From: Mesorhizobium loti CJ3sym
GTDB taxonomy: Bacteria; Pseudomonadota; Alphaproteobacteria; Rhizobiales; Rhizobiaceae
DNA length: 64,000 nucleotides
NCBI RefSeq assembly: GCF_000472785.1
Contig: NZ_AXAL01000002.1
Span: 124,001 to 188,000 of the forward strand
Direction: 5' to 3'
The translations under genes were made by a program, and so were the position numbers. Positions 8,365-16,051 of this stretch are shown in pieces. Under the pieces are notes generated by a model. The model was not told the DNA's origin. It saw only the letters and a list, made by a program, of their open reading frames with translations, and did no database searches. The stretch's first letter is position 1. Every line of letters begins with the position of its first letter.

Positions 8365-9500
8365 CACGATACCCTTTTCCAGATTGTCGATGCCGCCGGG
8401 GCAGGGAGGGCAAGCGACAGGATGAAATCGGTGAGGCTTTTCACCGACGAGCCGTCGATGAGATCGTCGAGGTCGGGCAGGATGGCGCGAAGCGCTGCCG
8501 TGGCCGGGCGGAAGCGCGGGTCGCCGGCCAAGGGTGTGGCCAGTGACAGCCGGAAGGCGCGGGCGCTCAGCCGTCGTATCGCTGTTTCCAGTTCGGCATG
8601 GCCGCCACGCTCCAAGGCGTCCGACAGGATGACGACAGCGGCGCCGCGCGCAAAAGACGAGAAGCGGGGCACCGAGAGGAAGGCAAGGAGCGTTGGCCCC
8701 ATGCGGGTGCCGCCGTCCCAGTCGTCGACCTGGGCGGCCGCGCGCGCCAGCGCCTGGTCGCGGTCGCGGAGGCGCAATGCCGAGGTGATGCGGGTCAGCC
8801 GCGTGCCGAAGGTGAAGATTTCGGCGCGGTCGGCGCCTTGCACGGCGGCATGCGCCAGCTCGAGATAGTCCGCCGTGTGCAGCTTCATCGAGCCGGAGAC
8901 ATCGATCAGCAGCAGCAGCTTGCGCGGCACGCTCTGGCGGCGGCGCAGCAGCGGCGAGGGCACATCGCCGTCGGCGCTGACGATTTCGCGCAGCGAGCGG
9001 CGCAGGTCGAGTTTGCCGCGCGAAGGGGTGCGCACGGTGCGGAAGGAGCGGCGGGCGGGCAGGGCGGCGGAGAGTTTACGGCGGAAGGCGGTCAGCCTGT
9101 CGTCATCACGCTGGAAATCGCGGGTGCTCAATTGCTCCAGAGCGGAGGTTAGCTCGCCGCCCTCCTGGCTCTGCTCCGCCTCGATCCGCTCCTCGTTGGG
9201 TCCGCCATCGTCCTTGATATGGGTTTCCTCGTCGGCGTCACCTTCGGCCACGGCTGAAGTGTTGCCGTAGAAATGGCTCTGGAAATGCGCTTCGAATTCG
9301 TCGCGGCGGTCGGGGGGCGGTGCGAGCGTGGCAAGGGCGGCTTCTCTAATGCCTGCCATGGAGCGCGGTCCGAGCAGGGTCACCGCTTGCATGAAGTTGG
9401 AGATTTGCTCTGGGGCAATGGCGAAGGCGTGGCTGCGCAGCAGCCGGGCAAAACCCAGGAATGGAGCGGCAGCGCGGGGCAAGCATGTTTCCGGCATCAT
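8364..9500 (-). CDS. VWA-domain protein, CoxE-like maturation factor
   Basis: A 378-residue protein with an acidic, low-complexity middle (about residues 85-130) and a C-terminal von Willebrand A domain. The MIDAS motif DVSGSM lies near residue 200, with a later TRMG and the SDALERGG strand. This matches the CoxE family, which works with a MoxR/CoxD ATPase in assembling molybdenum-hydroxylase active sites (shown for CO dehydrogenase). It is followed by the amidohydrolase in a 1-bp stop-start overlap. A 160-bp inverted repeat separates it from the ATPase gene upstream in the operon. Confidence 0.88.
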   Translation of the reverse strand: MMPETCLPRAAAPFLGFARLLRSHAFAIAPEQISNFMQAVTLLGPRSMAGIREAALATLAPPPDRRDEFEAHFQSHFYGNTSAVAEGDADEETHIKDDGGPNEERIEAEQSQEGGELTSALEQLSTRDFQRDDDRLTAFRRKLSAALPARRSFRTVRTPSRGKLDLRRSLREIVSADGDVPSPLLRRRQSVPRKLLLLIDVSGSMKLHTADYLELAHAAVQGADRAEIFTFGTRLTRITSALRLRDRDQALARAAAQVDDWDGGTRMGPTLLAFLSVPRFSSFARGAAVVILSDALERGGHAELETAIRRLSARAFRLSLATPLAGDPRFRPATAALRAILPDLDDLIDGSSVKSLTDFILSLALPAPAASTIWKRVS

Positions 9501-9506
9501 TCTGTG

Positions 9507-9666
9507 GCGCCCCCCTCTGTCCTGCCGGACATCTCCCCCTCAAGGGGGGAGATTGGCAGCTCTGACGCTTCGCTCAGTTCTGCGACGACGGAGATTGGCG
9601 AAAGCCGAAATGACAGCTGATCTCTCCCCTTGAGGGGGAGATGTCCGGCAGGACAGAGGGGGGCGC
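9507..9666. repeat. Near-perfect inverted repeat, 46-bp arms, inside the operon
   Basis: Arm 9507-9552 (gcgcccccctctgtcctgcc...) is the inverted copy of 9621-9666 with a single mismatch in 46 bases; the loop is 68 bases. The arms contain atctccccctcaagggg, itself partly self-complementary. It occupies almost all of the gap between the VWA gene start (9500) and the end of the MoxR gene (9700). A transcript crossing it would form a very stable hairpin. Confidence 0.9.
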
Positions 9667-9699
9667 TGTCCCGCCGGCGTGGAGGAATGAAGTCGCGGA

Positions 9700-10581
9700 T
9701 CATGCCAGCGCCTCCTCGACGATCCGTCCAAGCTCAGGCGCGATATAGGACAGGTCTTCCTCATCCTTGATCAACACGCCGATGGCGCGGCGAAAAGCCT
9801 CCGGCCAGGGGCTGCCGCCTTTTTCGAGGATGGTCGCGGCATTCGCCCATTCGACCGCTTCGGCGATGCCGGGCGGCTTGGCCAGCGGGCGGGCGCGGAT
9901 GGTCTGCACCGCTGCGGCCACCGCGCGCGCGGTGGCCTCAGCCACATCGCCGGCGCGCAGCATGATGATGGCGGCCTCGCGCTCGGCGTCGGGATAGCCG
10001 ATCCAGTGGTAGACGCAGCGCCTCCGCAGCGCTTCGGCGAGTTCGCGGGTGCGGTTCGAGGTCAGGATGACGATCGGCTGGGCGGCGGCGCGGATGGTGC
10101 CGCGCTCGGGAATGCTGATCTGGAAATCTGACAGGAATTCGAGCAGCAGGGCCTCGAATTCATGGTCGGAACGATCGATCTCGTCGACCAGCAGCACGCG
10201 CTGTTCAGGCGCCCGCAACACCTGGAGCAGCGGCCGGGCGATGAGAAAGCGGTCGTCATAGATGTCGATTTCGTGCTCGCCGGCATGGCGGATGGCAAGC
10301 AGCTGGCGCTGGTAGTTCCATTCGTAGAGCGCGTGTGCTGCATCGATGCCTTCGTAGCATTGCAGACGCACCAGATCGCGGCCAAGCAGCTCGGCGATTG
10401 CCTTCGCCGCTTCCGTCTTGCCGACGCCGGGCGCGCCTTCGAGCAGCAGCGGCTTGCCCAGCCGGATCGCCAGGAAGATGGCGGTGGCCAGGCTGTCATC
10501 GGCCAGATAGCGCGAGGCGGCGAGATGCTGCGCCACCGCCTCCGGCGAGGTCGCGACGGTCTCGGCGCTTGTCCCGCTCAT
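9700..10581 (-). CDS. MoxR-family AAA+ ATPase, CoxD-like
   Basis: A 293-residue AAA+ ATPase. Walker A GAPGVGKTE is near residue 48, Walker B LLVDEIDRSD near 125 and sensor-1 TSNRTREL near 170. The start at 10581 (MSGTSAETV) was chosen because it lies 8 bp after the molybdopterin-subunit stop; longer frames would run into that gene. CoxD/MoxR ATPases partner with VWA proteins as chaperones for cofactor insertion, and the VWA partner is the next gene. Here it should mature the molybdenum hydroxylase encoded just upstream. Confidence 0.9.
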   Translation of the reverse strand: MSGTSAETVATSPEAVAQHLAASRYLADDSLATAIFLAIRLGKPLLLEGAPGVGKTEAAKAIAELLGRDLVRLQCYEGIDAAHALYEWNYQRQLLAIRHAGEHEIDIYDDRFLIARPLLQVLRAPEQRVLLVDEIDRSDHEFEALLLEFLSDFQISIPERGTIRAAAQPIVILTSNRTRELAEALRRRCVYHWIGYPDAEREAAIIMLRAGDVAEATARAVAAAVQTIRARPLAKPPGIAEAVEWANAATILEKGGSPWPEAFRRAIGVLIKDEEDLSYIAPELGRIVEEALA

Positions 10582-10589
10582 TTCGGTCC

Positions 10590-11594
10590 TCAGCTCGCCG
10601 CTTGCGCCTTGAGCGCGCGCAGGATGCGTTCCGGCGTGATCGGCAGCGTGTCGATGCGCACGCCGACCGCGTCGAAGACGGCGTTGGCAACCGCAGGGAT
10701 TTGCGGGTTGGCGCACATTTCGCCCGGCCCCTTGGCGCCGTAAGGACCATCCGCCGAGGGTCGCTCCAACACGATGATCTCGGTCTCGGCAAGGTCGCCG
10801 GGCCCGGGCATCAGATACTGGTTGAAATCGGTGCCGCCATTATCGCGGTTGGGATAATAGGGCTCGGTCGTTTCGTAGAGCGCGTGGCTGATGCCCATCC
10901 ACGAGCCGCCGACCAGTTGCTGCTCGACCATTTTCGGGTTCAGGGCGCGGCCGATCTCGAAGACGTTCTTCACCGTCAGCACGGTGACCTCGCCGGTCTC
11001 GTCATCGACCTCGACCTCGGCCACCGTGCAGGCATGCGCGTAGCAGGTCGACGGCTTCATCGCGCCGGTTTCCTTCTCCGGATAGGAGCGCGGGATGAGG
11101 AACATGCCGCGTCCCGAAATCGAGCGGCCGCGCTTGAAATGGGCGGAAAGCGCGACATCGAAGATCGAGATCGATTTTTGCGGTGCCCCCTTGACCAGTA
11201 TGTTGCCCTGGCCGTCGGTCTCGAGGTCGGAGGCGTTGACCTCCAGTTCTTCCGCCGCCACTTCCAGCATCACCTGTCGCGCTTCCTTGGCCGCCTGGAT
11301 GACGGCATTGCCGGCGCGGTGGGTGCCGCGCGAGGCGAAGGTGCCCATGCAATGCGGGCCGGTATCGGTGTCGGCAGTGTCGACGACGACGCGGTCGGTC
11401 GGCACGCCGATCGTCTCGGCGCAGATCTGCGCCATGATCTGTTTCATGCCCTGGCCGAGATCGACCGAGGACAGCGTCACCATGAAATTACCGGTTGGTG
11501 TCGAATGGACGAGCGCCTGGGTCGGGTCGCCGCCGAGGTTCATGCCGGTGGGATAGTTGATGGCGGCAACGCCGCGTCCACGCCTGATCGCCAT
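10590..11594 (-). CDS. Molybdopterin-binding hydroxylase subunit, C-terminal half
   Basis: A 334-residue protein equal to the C-terminal half of the xanthine-dehydrogenase/CoxL large subunit. It starts at GRGVAAINYPTGMN and ends with the catalytic-Glu region GAKGPGEMCANPQ. Its ATG is 1 base after the TGA of the preceding frame (TGAGATG), with GGAG 6 bases upstream, inside the end of that frame. Two readings are possible. It could be a genuine two-polypeptide large subunit, as in nicotinate dehydrogenase NdhL/NdhM of Eubacterium barkeri. Or it could be a one-base frameshift: removing one T from GCTTGAG would fuse both frames. It works with 11596-12963 and the FeS and FAD subunits. Confidence 0.85.
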   Translation of the reverse strand: MAIRRGRGVAAINYPTGMNLGGDPTQALVHSTPTGNFMVTLSSVDLGQGMKQIMAQICAETIGVPTDRVVVDTADTDTGPHCMGTFASRGTHRAGNAVIQAAKEARQVMLEVAAEELEVNASDLETDGQGNILVKGAPQKSISIFDVALSAHFKRGRSISGRGMFLIPRSYPEKETGAMKPSTCYAHACTVAEVEVDDETGEVTVLTVKNVFEIGRALNPKMVEQQLVGGSWMGISHALYETTEPYYPNRDNGGTDFNQYLMPGPGDLAETEIIVLERPSADGPYGAKGPGEMCANPQIPAVANAVFDAVGVRIDTLPITPERILRALKAQAAS

Positions 11595-11595
11595 C

Positions 11596-12963
11596 TCAAG
11601 CTCCGTTCTTGTAGGAGGACATTGCCATGTATTTTTCCGCCACCGGCCAGTTGGCGGCGCGCGAGGCTTCCTGCATGCACTCGATCAGTGCTGCCCCTTC
11701 GGTCGGCTGGCGATGCGCCTTCATGTCGCCGTCGCGATAGGCGTTGATGAAGCGGAATTCGAGCGGATCCATGCCGATCAGCCGCGCCAGCTTGTCCATC
11801 TGCACCTCCAGCGCGAAATCGCCGATGGTGACGCCGAAGCCGCGCATGGCGGAGGAGGGCGTGCGGTTGGTGTAGACGCAGTAGGTGTCGATCCAGACAT
11901 TGGGGATGGTGTACGGCCCAGGATAGTGTCCGGCGCCCTTCTGCGCGCCGTAGGGCGAATGGCGGGAATAGGCGCCGGCGTCGGTATAGCCGGTGACTTT
12001 TCGGGCGATGATGCGGCCGTCCTTCATGACGCCATCCTTGATGACGACCTTTTCGGCCGCTCGGGGTGACGAGATCTGCATCTCCTCCTCGCGGCTGTAG
12101 ATGAAGGACACCGGACGGCCGGTGAGCTTGGCGCCGAGAATGGCGATCGGCTCGACGATGACGTCGACCTTGCCGCCAAAGCCGCCGCCGACGGTGCCGC
12201 CGACGAAATGCAGCTTCGAGCCCGGCATCTGCAGGATGATCGAGGTGTTGTCGAGGGTGAAGAACATCGCCTGCGTGTTGGTGTAGCAGGTGAAGCGGTC
12301 ATTCCCTTCGGGCATCACCACGCAACCGGTGGTCTCGGTCGGCGCATGCTCGATCGGCGAGGACTGGTAGCTCTGCTCCAATATGTGGTCGGCCCCGGCA
12401 AAACCCGCCTCGACATCGCCGAAGCGCACCTTGCGGCACGCGCCGCTGTCATAGAGATAATAGTTCTGGCCGTGATATTCGTTGACCAGCGGCGCGCCGG
12501 GCTTCAGCGCCTCCTCCATGTCGAACACGGCCGGCAGCACTTCGTAGTCGACCTTGACCTTCGCCGCGGCCTCTTGCGCGGCGCGTTCGGTTTCGGCCAG
12601 TACCGCCACCACGGCCTCGCCTTTCCAACGCACCTTGCCGTCGGCGAGCACCGTCTCGTCCTCCGGGCCGATCTGGATCAGGATCAGGATGGTGTAGACA
12701 TTGTGCGGCACATCCTTGGCGGTCAGCACCTTGACCACGCCCGGATGTTTTTCAGCCTCGGACGTGTCGATCGAGCGGATGCGCGCATGGTGATGCGGGC
12801 TGCGCACCATCTTCAGGTGCAGCATGCCGGGAAAGTTGCGGTCGGCGAAAAACGCGGTTTTGCCGGTGACATGGCCGGGTGAGTCCGAACGCGGACGGGG
12901 CTGGCCGATCTCGTGCAGATCGTCCTTGCGCACATCGGCGAAATAGTTTTTCCGCAGTTCCAT
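11596..12963 (-). CDS. Molybdopterin-binding hydroxylase subunit, N-terminal half
   Basis: A 455-residue protein matching the a/b-hammerhead and first Mo-binding domains of the XDH/CoxL family. Visible features are TGKTAFFADRNFPGMLH near residue 34, the glycine-rich VGGTVGGGFGGKVD near 250 and the Mo-site segment SSAMRGFGVTIGDF near 365. The CO-dehydrogenase-specific AYRCSFR loop is absent, so this is not a CO dehydrogenase. It has GAGGGAG upstream of its ATG and follows the FeS gene by 12 bp. It ends MSSYKNGA, exactly where intact homologues are expected to continue into the next frame. Substrate is unknown; N-heterocycles, aldehydes or aromatic CoA esters are all possible. Confidence 0.87.
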   Translation of the reverse strand: MELRKNYFADVRKDDLHEIGQPRPRSDSPGHVTGKTAFFADRNFPGMLHLKMVRSPHHHARIRSIDTSEAEKHPGVVKVLTAKDVPHNVYTILILIQIGPEDETVLADGKVRWKGEAVVAVLAETERAAQEAAAKVKVDYEVLPAVFDMEEALKPGAPLVNEYHGQNYYLYDSGACRKVRFGDVEAGFAGADHILEQSYQSSPIEHAPTETTGCVVMPEGNDRFTCYTNTQAMFFTLDNTSIILQMPGSKLHFVGGTVGGGFGGKVDVIVEPIAILGAKLTGRPVSFIYSREEEMQISSPRAAEKVVIKDGVMKDGRIIARKVTGYTDAGAYSRHSPYGAQKGAGHYPGPYTIPNVWIDTYCVYTNRTPSSAMRGFGVTIGDFALEVQMDKLARLIGMDPLEFRFINAYRDGDMKAHRQPTEGAALIECMQEASRAANWPVAEKYMAMSSYKNGA

Positions 12964-12975
12964 TCTTTTGCTCCC

Positions 12976-13458
12976 TCAGGCCGCGTTCTGCGAATTGGCG
13001 CGGGCAGCGGTGAGCACGGCCTGGATGATCGGCTCGTAGCCGGTGCAGCGGCAGATGTTGCCCGACAGCGCCTCGACCACCTCATCGCGGCTCGGGTTCG
13101 GGGTGTGGTCGAGCAGCACCTTGGCGGCGATGATCATGCCCGGCGTGCAGAAGCCGCATTGCGTGGCGAAAGTATCGAGGAAAGCGCGCTGCAGCGGATG
13201 CAGGACGCCACTTTCCGACAACCCCGATAGCGTGGTGATGGCCGCGCCACTACAGGTTTCAGCCAGCGTCAGGCAGGACAATCGAAGCTCGCCATCTATG
13301 ATGACGGAGCAGGCGCCGCAGGTGCCCTGATGGCAGCCGCCTTTCGGCGAGGTGTCGCCGATTTTGTCGCGCAAGGCGTTGAGCAGCGTCGTGCCGCTGT
13401 CGATGAATTCGGCTTCTTCGGAGCCGTTGAGCGTGAACTGGACCGGGACCTTCGCCAT
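12976..13458 (-). CDS. 2Fe-2S subunit of molybdenum hydroxylase (CoxS-like)
   Basis: A 160-residue iron-sulfur protein. The plant-ferredoxin cluster is CHQGTCGAC with a further Cys (LSCLTLAE); the second cluster is CGFCTPGM and ICRCTGYEPI, the full eight-cysteine set of the family. It passes electrons from the Mo site to the FAD subunit. It lies 62 bp after the FAD gene and 12 bp before the large subunit. No signal peptide is present, so the enzyme is cytoplasmic. Confidence 0.95.
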   Translation of the reverse strand: MAKVPVQFTLNGSEEAEFIDSGTTLLNALRDKIGDTSPKGGCHQGTCGACSVIIDGELRLSCLTLAETCSGAAITTLSGLSESGVLHPLQRAFLDTFATQCGFCTPGMIIAAKVLLDHTPNPSRDEVVEALSGNICRCTGYEPIIQAVLTAARANSQNAA

Positions 13459-13520
13459 GTTTCCTCCTTGCGCGCCTGCCCGACGGATCGGACAGACGCG
13501 CGCCCCCCAACGGGGTGTTT

Positions 13521-14315
13521 TCAGGTCAGCAGCAGCCTGCCGAGATGGACCGGCAGGACTTCAGCGCGATACCAGGCGCTGGCGATCGGATCGGTGATCG
13601 GCGCGGTGCCTTCGGTGGCGGCGGCCAGCGCCGGTGCGATGCCGTCCCGGTCAAGCGTCTTTCCGAGCAGGGCCTTTTCCGCCGCCCTGGCGCGCATCGG
13701 CCGGTCAGCCATGCAGCCGAGCGCGATCCGCGCCGAGGAGATGGTGCCGTCGGCAGCCTGTTCCAGAACGGCCGCGATGCTGAGCACCGAGACGCCCTTG
13801 GGCTTGACCCGCGACACTTTCAGGAAGCGGAAGGTGCCAGCCTTCGGCAGTGTGAAGCTGACTGACGTGACGATGGCACGGCTGTCGTTCCGGCCAGCCA
13901 GAAAGGTCTCAATGGGCAATTCGCCATTGTCGGTGCTGACCGTGGCGTCGAGCGCCAGCAAGGCCACGGCAAAATCGCCATAGGGCGCCGGCGCGAACAG
14001 ATTGCCGCCGATCGTCGCCATGTTGCGGATCGCCGGGCCACCGACGGCGCGTACAGCCTTGGCGAGCGCGCCGAGCTCCGGATGGCGGGCGATGGCCGCC
14101 ATCGTCACCGAGGCACCGATGCGGGCCATGCCGCCGGAGACCGCGATGGCCGACAGGACCGGTTCGGTCGACCTGACAAGGCCGGACACCGAAACATCGC
14201 CTTCATTGGCCGCGCGGACAACCAGCGTGCCACCGCCGAGATAGCGGGTGCCAGCCGCCTTCAGCGCCGCGTTGGCATCCTTCACGGTCGGGAATGTCTG
14301 GAGTGCAAGCGCCAT
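13521..14315 (-). CDS. FAD-binding subunit of molybdenum hydroxylase (CoxM-like)
   Basis: A 264-residue flavoprotein, slightly short for the family (about 270-300). The FAD-contact motifs are visible as GGGTLVV near residue 27 (usually AGGT) and ATIGGNLFAPAPYGD near 100, followed by the CO_deh_flav_C domain from about residue 160. It accepts electrons from the 2Fe-2S subunit. It is flanked by the SRPBCC gene upstream (25-bp gap) and the FeS gene downstream in one operon. Confidence 0.93.
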   Translation of the reverse strand: MALALQTFPTVKDANAALKAAGTRYLGGGTLVVRAANEGDVSVSGLVRSTEPVLSAIAVSGGMARIGASVTMAAIARHPELGALAKAVRAVGGPAIRNMATIGGNLFAPAPYGDFAVALLALDATVSTDNGELPIETFLAGRNDSRAIVTSVSFTLPKAGTFRFLKVSRVKPKGVSVLSIAAVLEQAADGTISSARIALGCMADRPMRARAAEKALLGKTLDRDGIAPALAAATEGTAPITDPIASAWYRAEVLPVHLGRLLLT

Positions 14316-14340
14316 GGAACGCTCCTGTTCTCAGCCCAAT

Positions 14341-14784
14341 TCAGCTCTGGCCGGCAAAATGGGTTTTCAGCGCATTGAACCCGCCCTGAAAGACGTTGGC
14401 GCCCATGCCCGCGGCGATCTTGTCGGCTTCTTCGGGCGCTGCATCGAAGCTGGCGGTCCATTCGGCATAGGTACGATCGCCATCGGTGACGCGCCTGAGT
14501 TCCAGCGTTGCCTTGTGGTTGGTGAGCGGCTGCGGCGTTTCCAGGATGGAATAGCTGACTAGGAAGTTCTCATCGGAGAAGTCGAGCAGCTTTTCACGGA
14601 TGCGGGCGCCGCTGGCGAGCTCGAAATTGCGCACGCAGCCGATCGCCGAGGCGTCCTTGCCGTCCTCTATATGGCTTTCGACCATGCGCGGGTGCCAGCC
14701 CGGCAGCCCGTTGAAGTCGCGTATGCGCGCCCAGACCTTTTCGACCGGCGCGTCGATGACGCTGGAGATGGTGACTTTTGCCAT
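14341..14784 (-). CDS. SRPBCC-fold protein (CoxG / polyketide-cyclase-like)
   Basis: A 147-residue helix-grip protein beginning MAKVTISSVIDAPVEKVW, the classic start of the polyketide_cyc2/CoxG family, with PGWHPRM near residue 29. CoxG-type proteins occur in molybdenum-hydroxylase operons and in Oligotropha anchor CO dehydrogenase to the membrane; others bind hydrophobic ligands. Here it is the first structural gene of the operon, 115 bp after the AraC gene end. A role in substrate handling or enzyme docking is inference. Confidence 0.85.
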   Translation of the reverse strand: MAKVTISSVIDAPVEKVWARIRDFNGLPGWHPRMVESHIEDGKDASAIGCVRNFELASGARIREKLLDFSDENFLVSYSILETPQPLTNHKATLELRRVTDGDRTYAEWTASFDAAPEEADKIAAGMGANVFQGGFNALKTHFAGQS

Positions 14785-14899
14785 AAGACGTTCCCTTGCG
14801 AATTTTCGTCTGGGGCAAGGGTAGGGCGATGTTCGCGGCGCCGTTTATCAAAGCGTCTTGCGCGCCTATCAATCAGTATGAAAAACTGGCGGCTGCGGT

Positions 14900-15724
14900 T
14901 CAGGCTGTTGCCCGCGCCGCCTCACGGTAAAGCGTCGGCGGCACGCCGACATGGTCGCGGAAGAAGCGCGAGAAATTGCCTTGCGTGGTGAAGCCGAGAT
15001 TGCAGGCGACCGAGATCAGCGGTGCCTCGGACCACTGCAGCTGCCGCACCGCTTCTTCCATGCGCAGCGTGTTCCAGTAGACGTTGGGCGTCAGATTGGT
15101 CTGTTCCTTGAACAAAGCGAAGAAATGCGGCCGCGATAGGCCGACGCTGCGCGCGACGTCGTCGAACGAGATGCGCTCGCAGACATTGGCCCGCATCAGC
15201 TGGATCGCCTTGCGGACGCGAAAATCCTGCATGGTGTTGATGCGGATGCGCTCCGGCGGCGCCGACGCGTCGGCGGCGTCAAGCACTGAGTCGATGAAGC
15301 GTTCGATCTCGTAATTGGCGACGTCGTCGACGCTTTCATTGTCGGTCAGATGGTCGAGCAGGCTGGCGGCGGCCTGGTGCAGCCAGGGCTCCAGCGTGAT
15401 CGCCGCCTGCGAAAACAGCGGTGCGGAAGAGGGCAGGTCTCGGCGCCGCCGCGCCCAGTCCGGGTCGACATAGAAGGCGAGGAACAGGCCAGGCCTGCCG
15501 TTCTGCGACAGGACGTGGCTGTGCGGCTGGAAGGAATTGATGCCGGCGGCGGTGCGTGGTCCAAGCTTAACCGTTTCGCGGCCGATGGTCATCTCGCCGG
15601 CGGTGCCTTCGAGCCAGATGATCAGATGTGCCTCGACATGGGCATGGGTGACGAAGTCGCTTGCGACATTCAGGACAGAAACATGTCCGAACCGGCCCCA
15701 GTAGAGCCTGATCGCGTCCGTCAT
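14900..15724 (-). CDS. AraC-family transcriptional regulator
   Basis: A 274-residue regulator. The N-terminal cupin-type sensing domain covers about residues 1-150 (THAHVEAHLIIWLEG, NSFQPHSHV). The C-terminal double helix-turn-helix covers about 175-270 (ISFDDVARSVGLSRPHFFALF, then SVACNLGFTTQGNFSRFFR). The start at 15724 is preferred over 15730 because GGGAGG lies 8 bases ahead of it and only 2 ahead of the other. It precedes the molybdenum-hydroxylase operon in the same orientation and probably activates it in response to substrate. Confidence 0.9.
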   Translation of the reverse strand: MTDAIRLYWGRFGHVSVLNVASDFVTHAHVEAHLIIWLEGTAGEMTIGRETVKLGPRTAAGINSFQPHSHVLSQNGRPGLFLAFYVDPDWARRRRDLPSSAPLFSQAAITLEPWLHQAAASLLDHLTDNESVDDVANYEIERFIDSVLDAADASAPPERIRINTMQDFRVRKAIQLMRANVCERISFDDVARSVGLSRPHFFALFKEQTNLTPNVYWNTLRMEEAVRQLQWSEAPLISVACNLGFTTQGNFSRFFRDHVGVPPTLYREAARATA

Positions 15725-15896
15725 GGGCATATCCTCCCGCAGACGACTGGCCTCCCTTCGCCTGCATCGCGGATTGTGCGGCCGGTTTTCGGTCTCCGTC
15801 AAGGCATGGGCTGTAGGCCGGTAGCCATGCGGGCCGTTTCAGCCGATTTTCAGACTGAGAGATCGGAACCGGAACGAATAACCCTTGGTGCCTTTT

Positions 15897-16042
15897 CCTT
15901 CTCCCCTTGTGGGAGAAGGTGGATCGGCGCGCAGCGCCGAGACGGTTGAGGGGTGGGTGACGGAGTGCCGTTGTTACCAAGCTGGAGCACTCCTCATCCG
16001 ACCTCGCTTCGCGAGGCCACCTTCTCCCACAAGAGGAGAAGG
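15897..16042. repeat. Long intergenic palindrome, 'ccttctcccc' family, copy 2
   Basis: Outer arms 15897-15922 and 16017-16042 are inverted copies with one mismatch in 26; inner hairpins (cctcgcttcgcgagg; cggcgcgcagcgccg) lie between. It is the same element as 7323-7465 with a different core. It sits in the 327-bp gap between the permease end (16052) and the AraC start (15724), where I see nothing else. It can terminate the transporter transcript before the regulator. Confidence 0.8.
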
Positions 16043-16051
16043 GAAGCCGCA

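Noticed and set aside
9507..9666. Terminal inverted repeats of a small transposable element with coding capacity
   Set aside because: The loop is only 68 bases and has no open frame; no flanking target duplication is evident, so at most it is a non-autonomous element.
11596..12963. Aerobic CO dehydrogenase
   Set aside because: CoxD, CoxE and CoxG-like neighbours suggest it, but the AYRCSFR active-site loop is absent from the large subunit.
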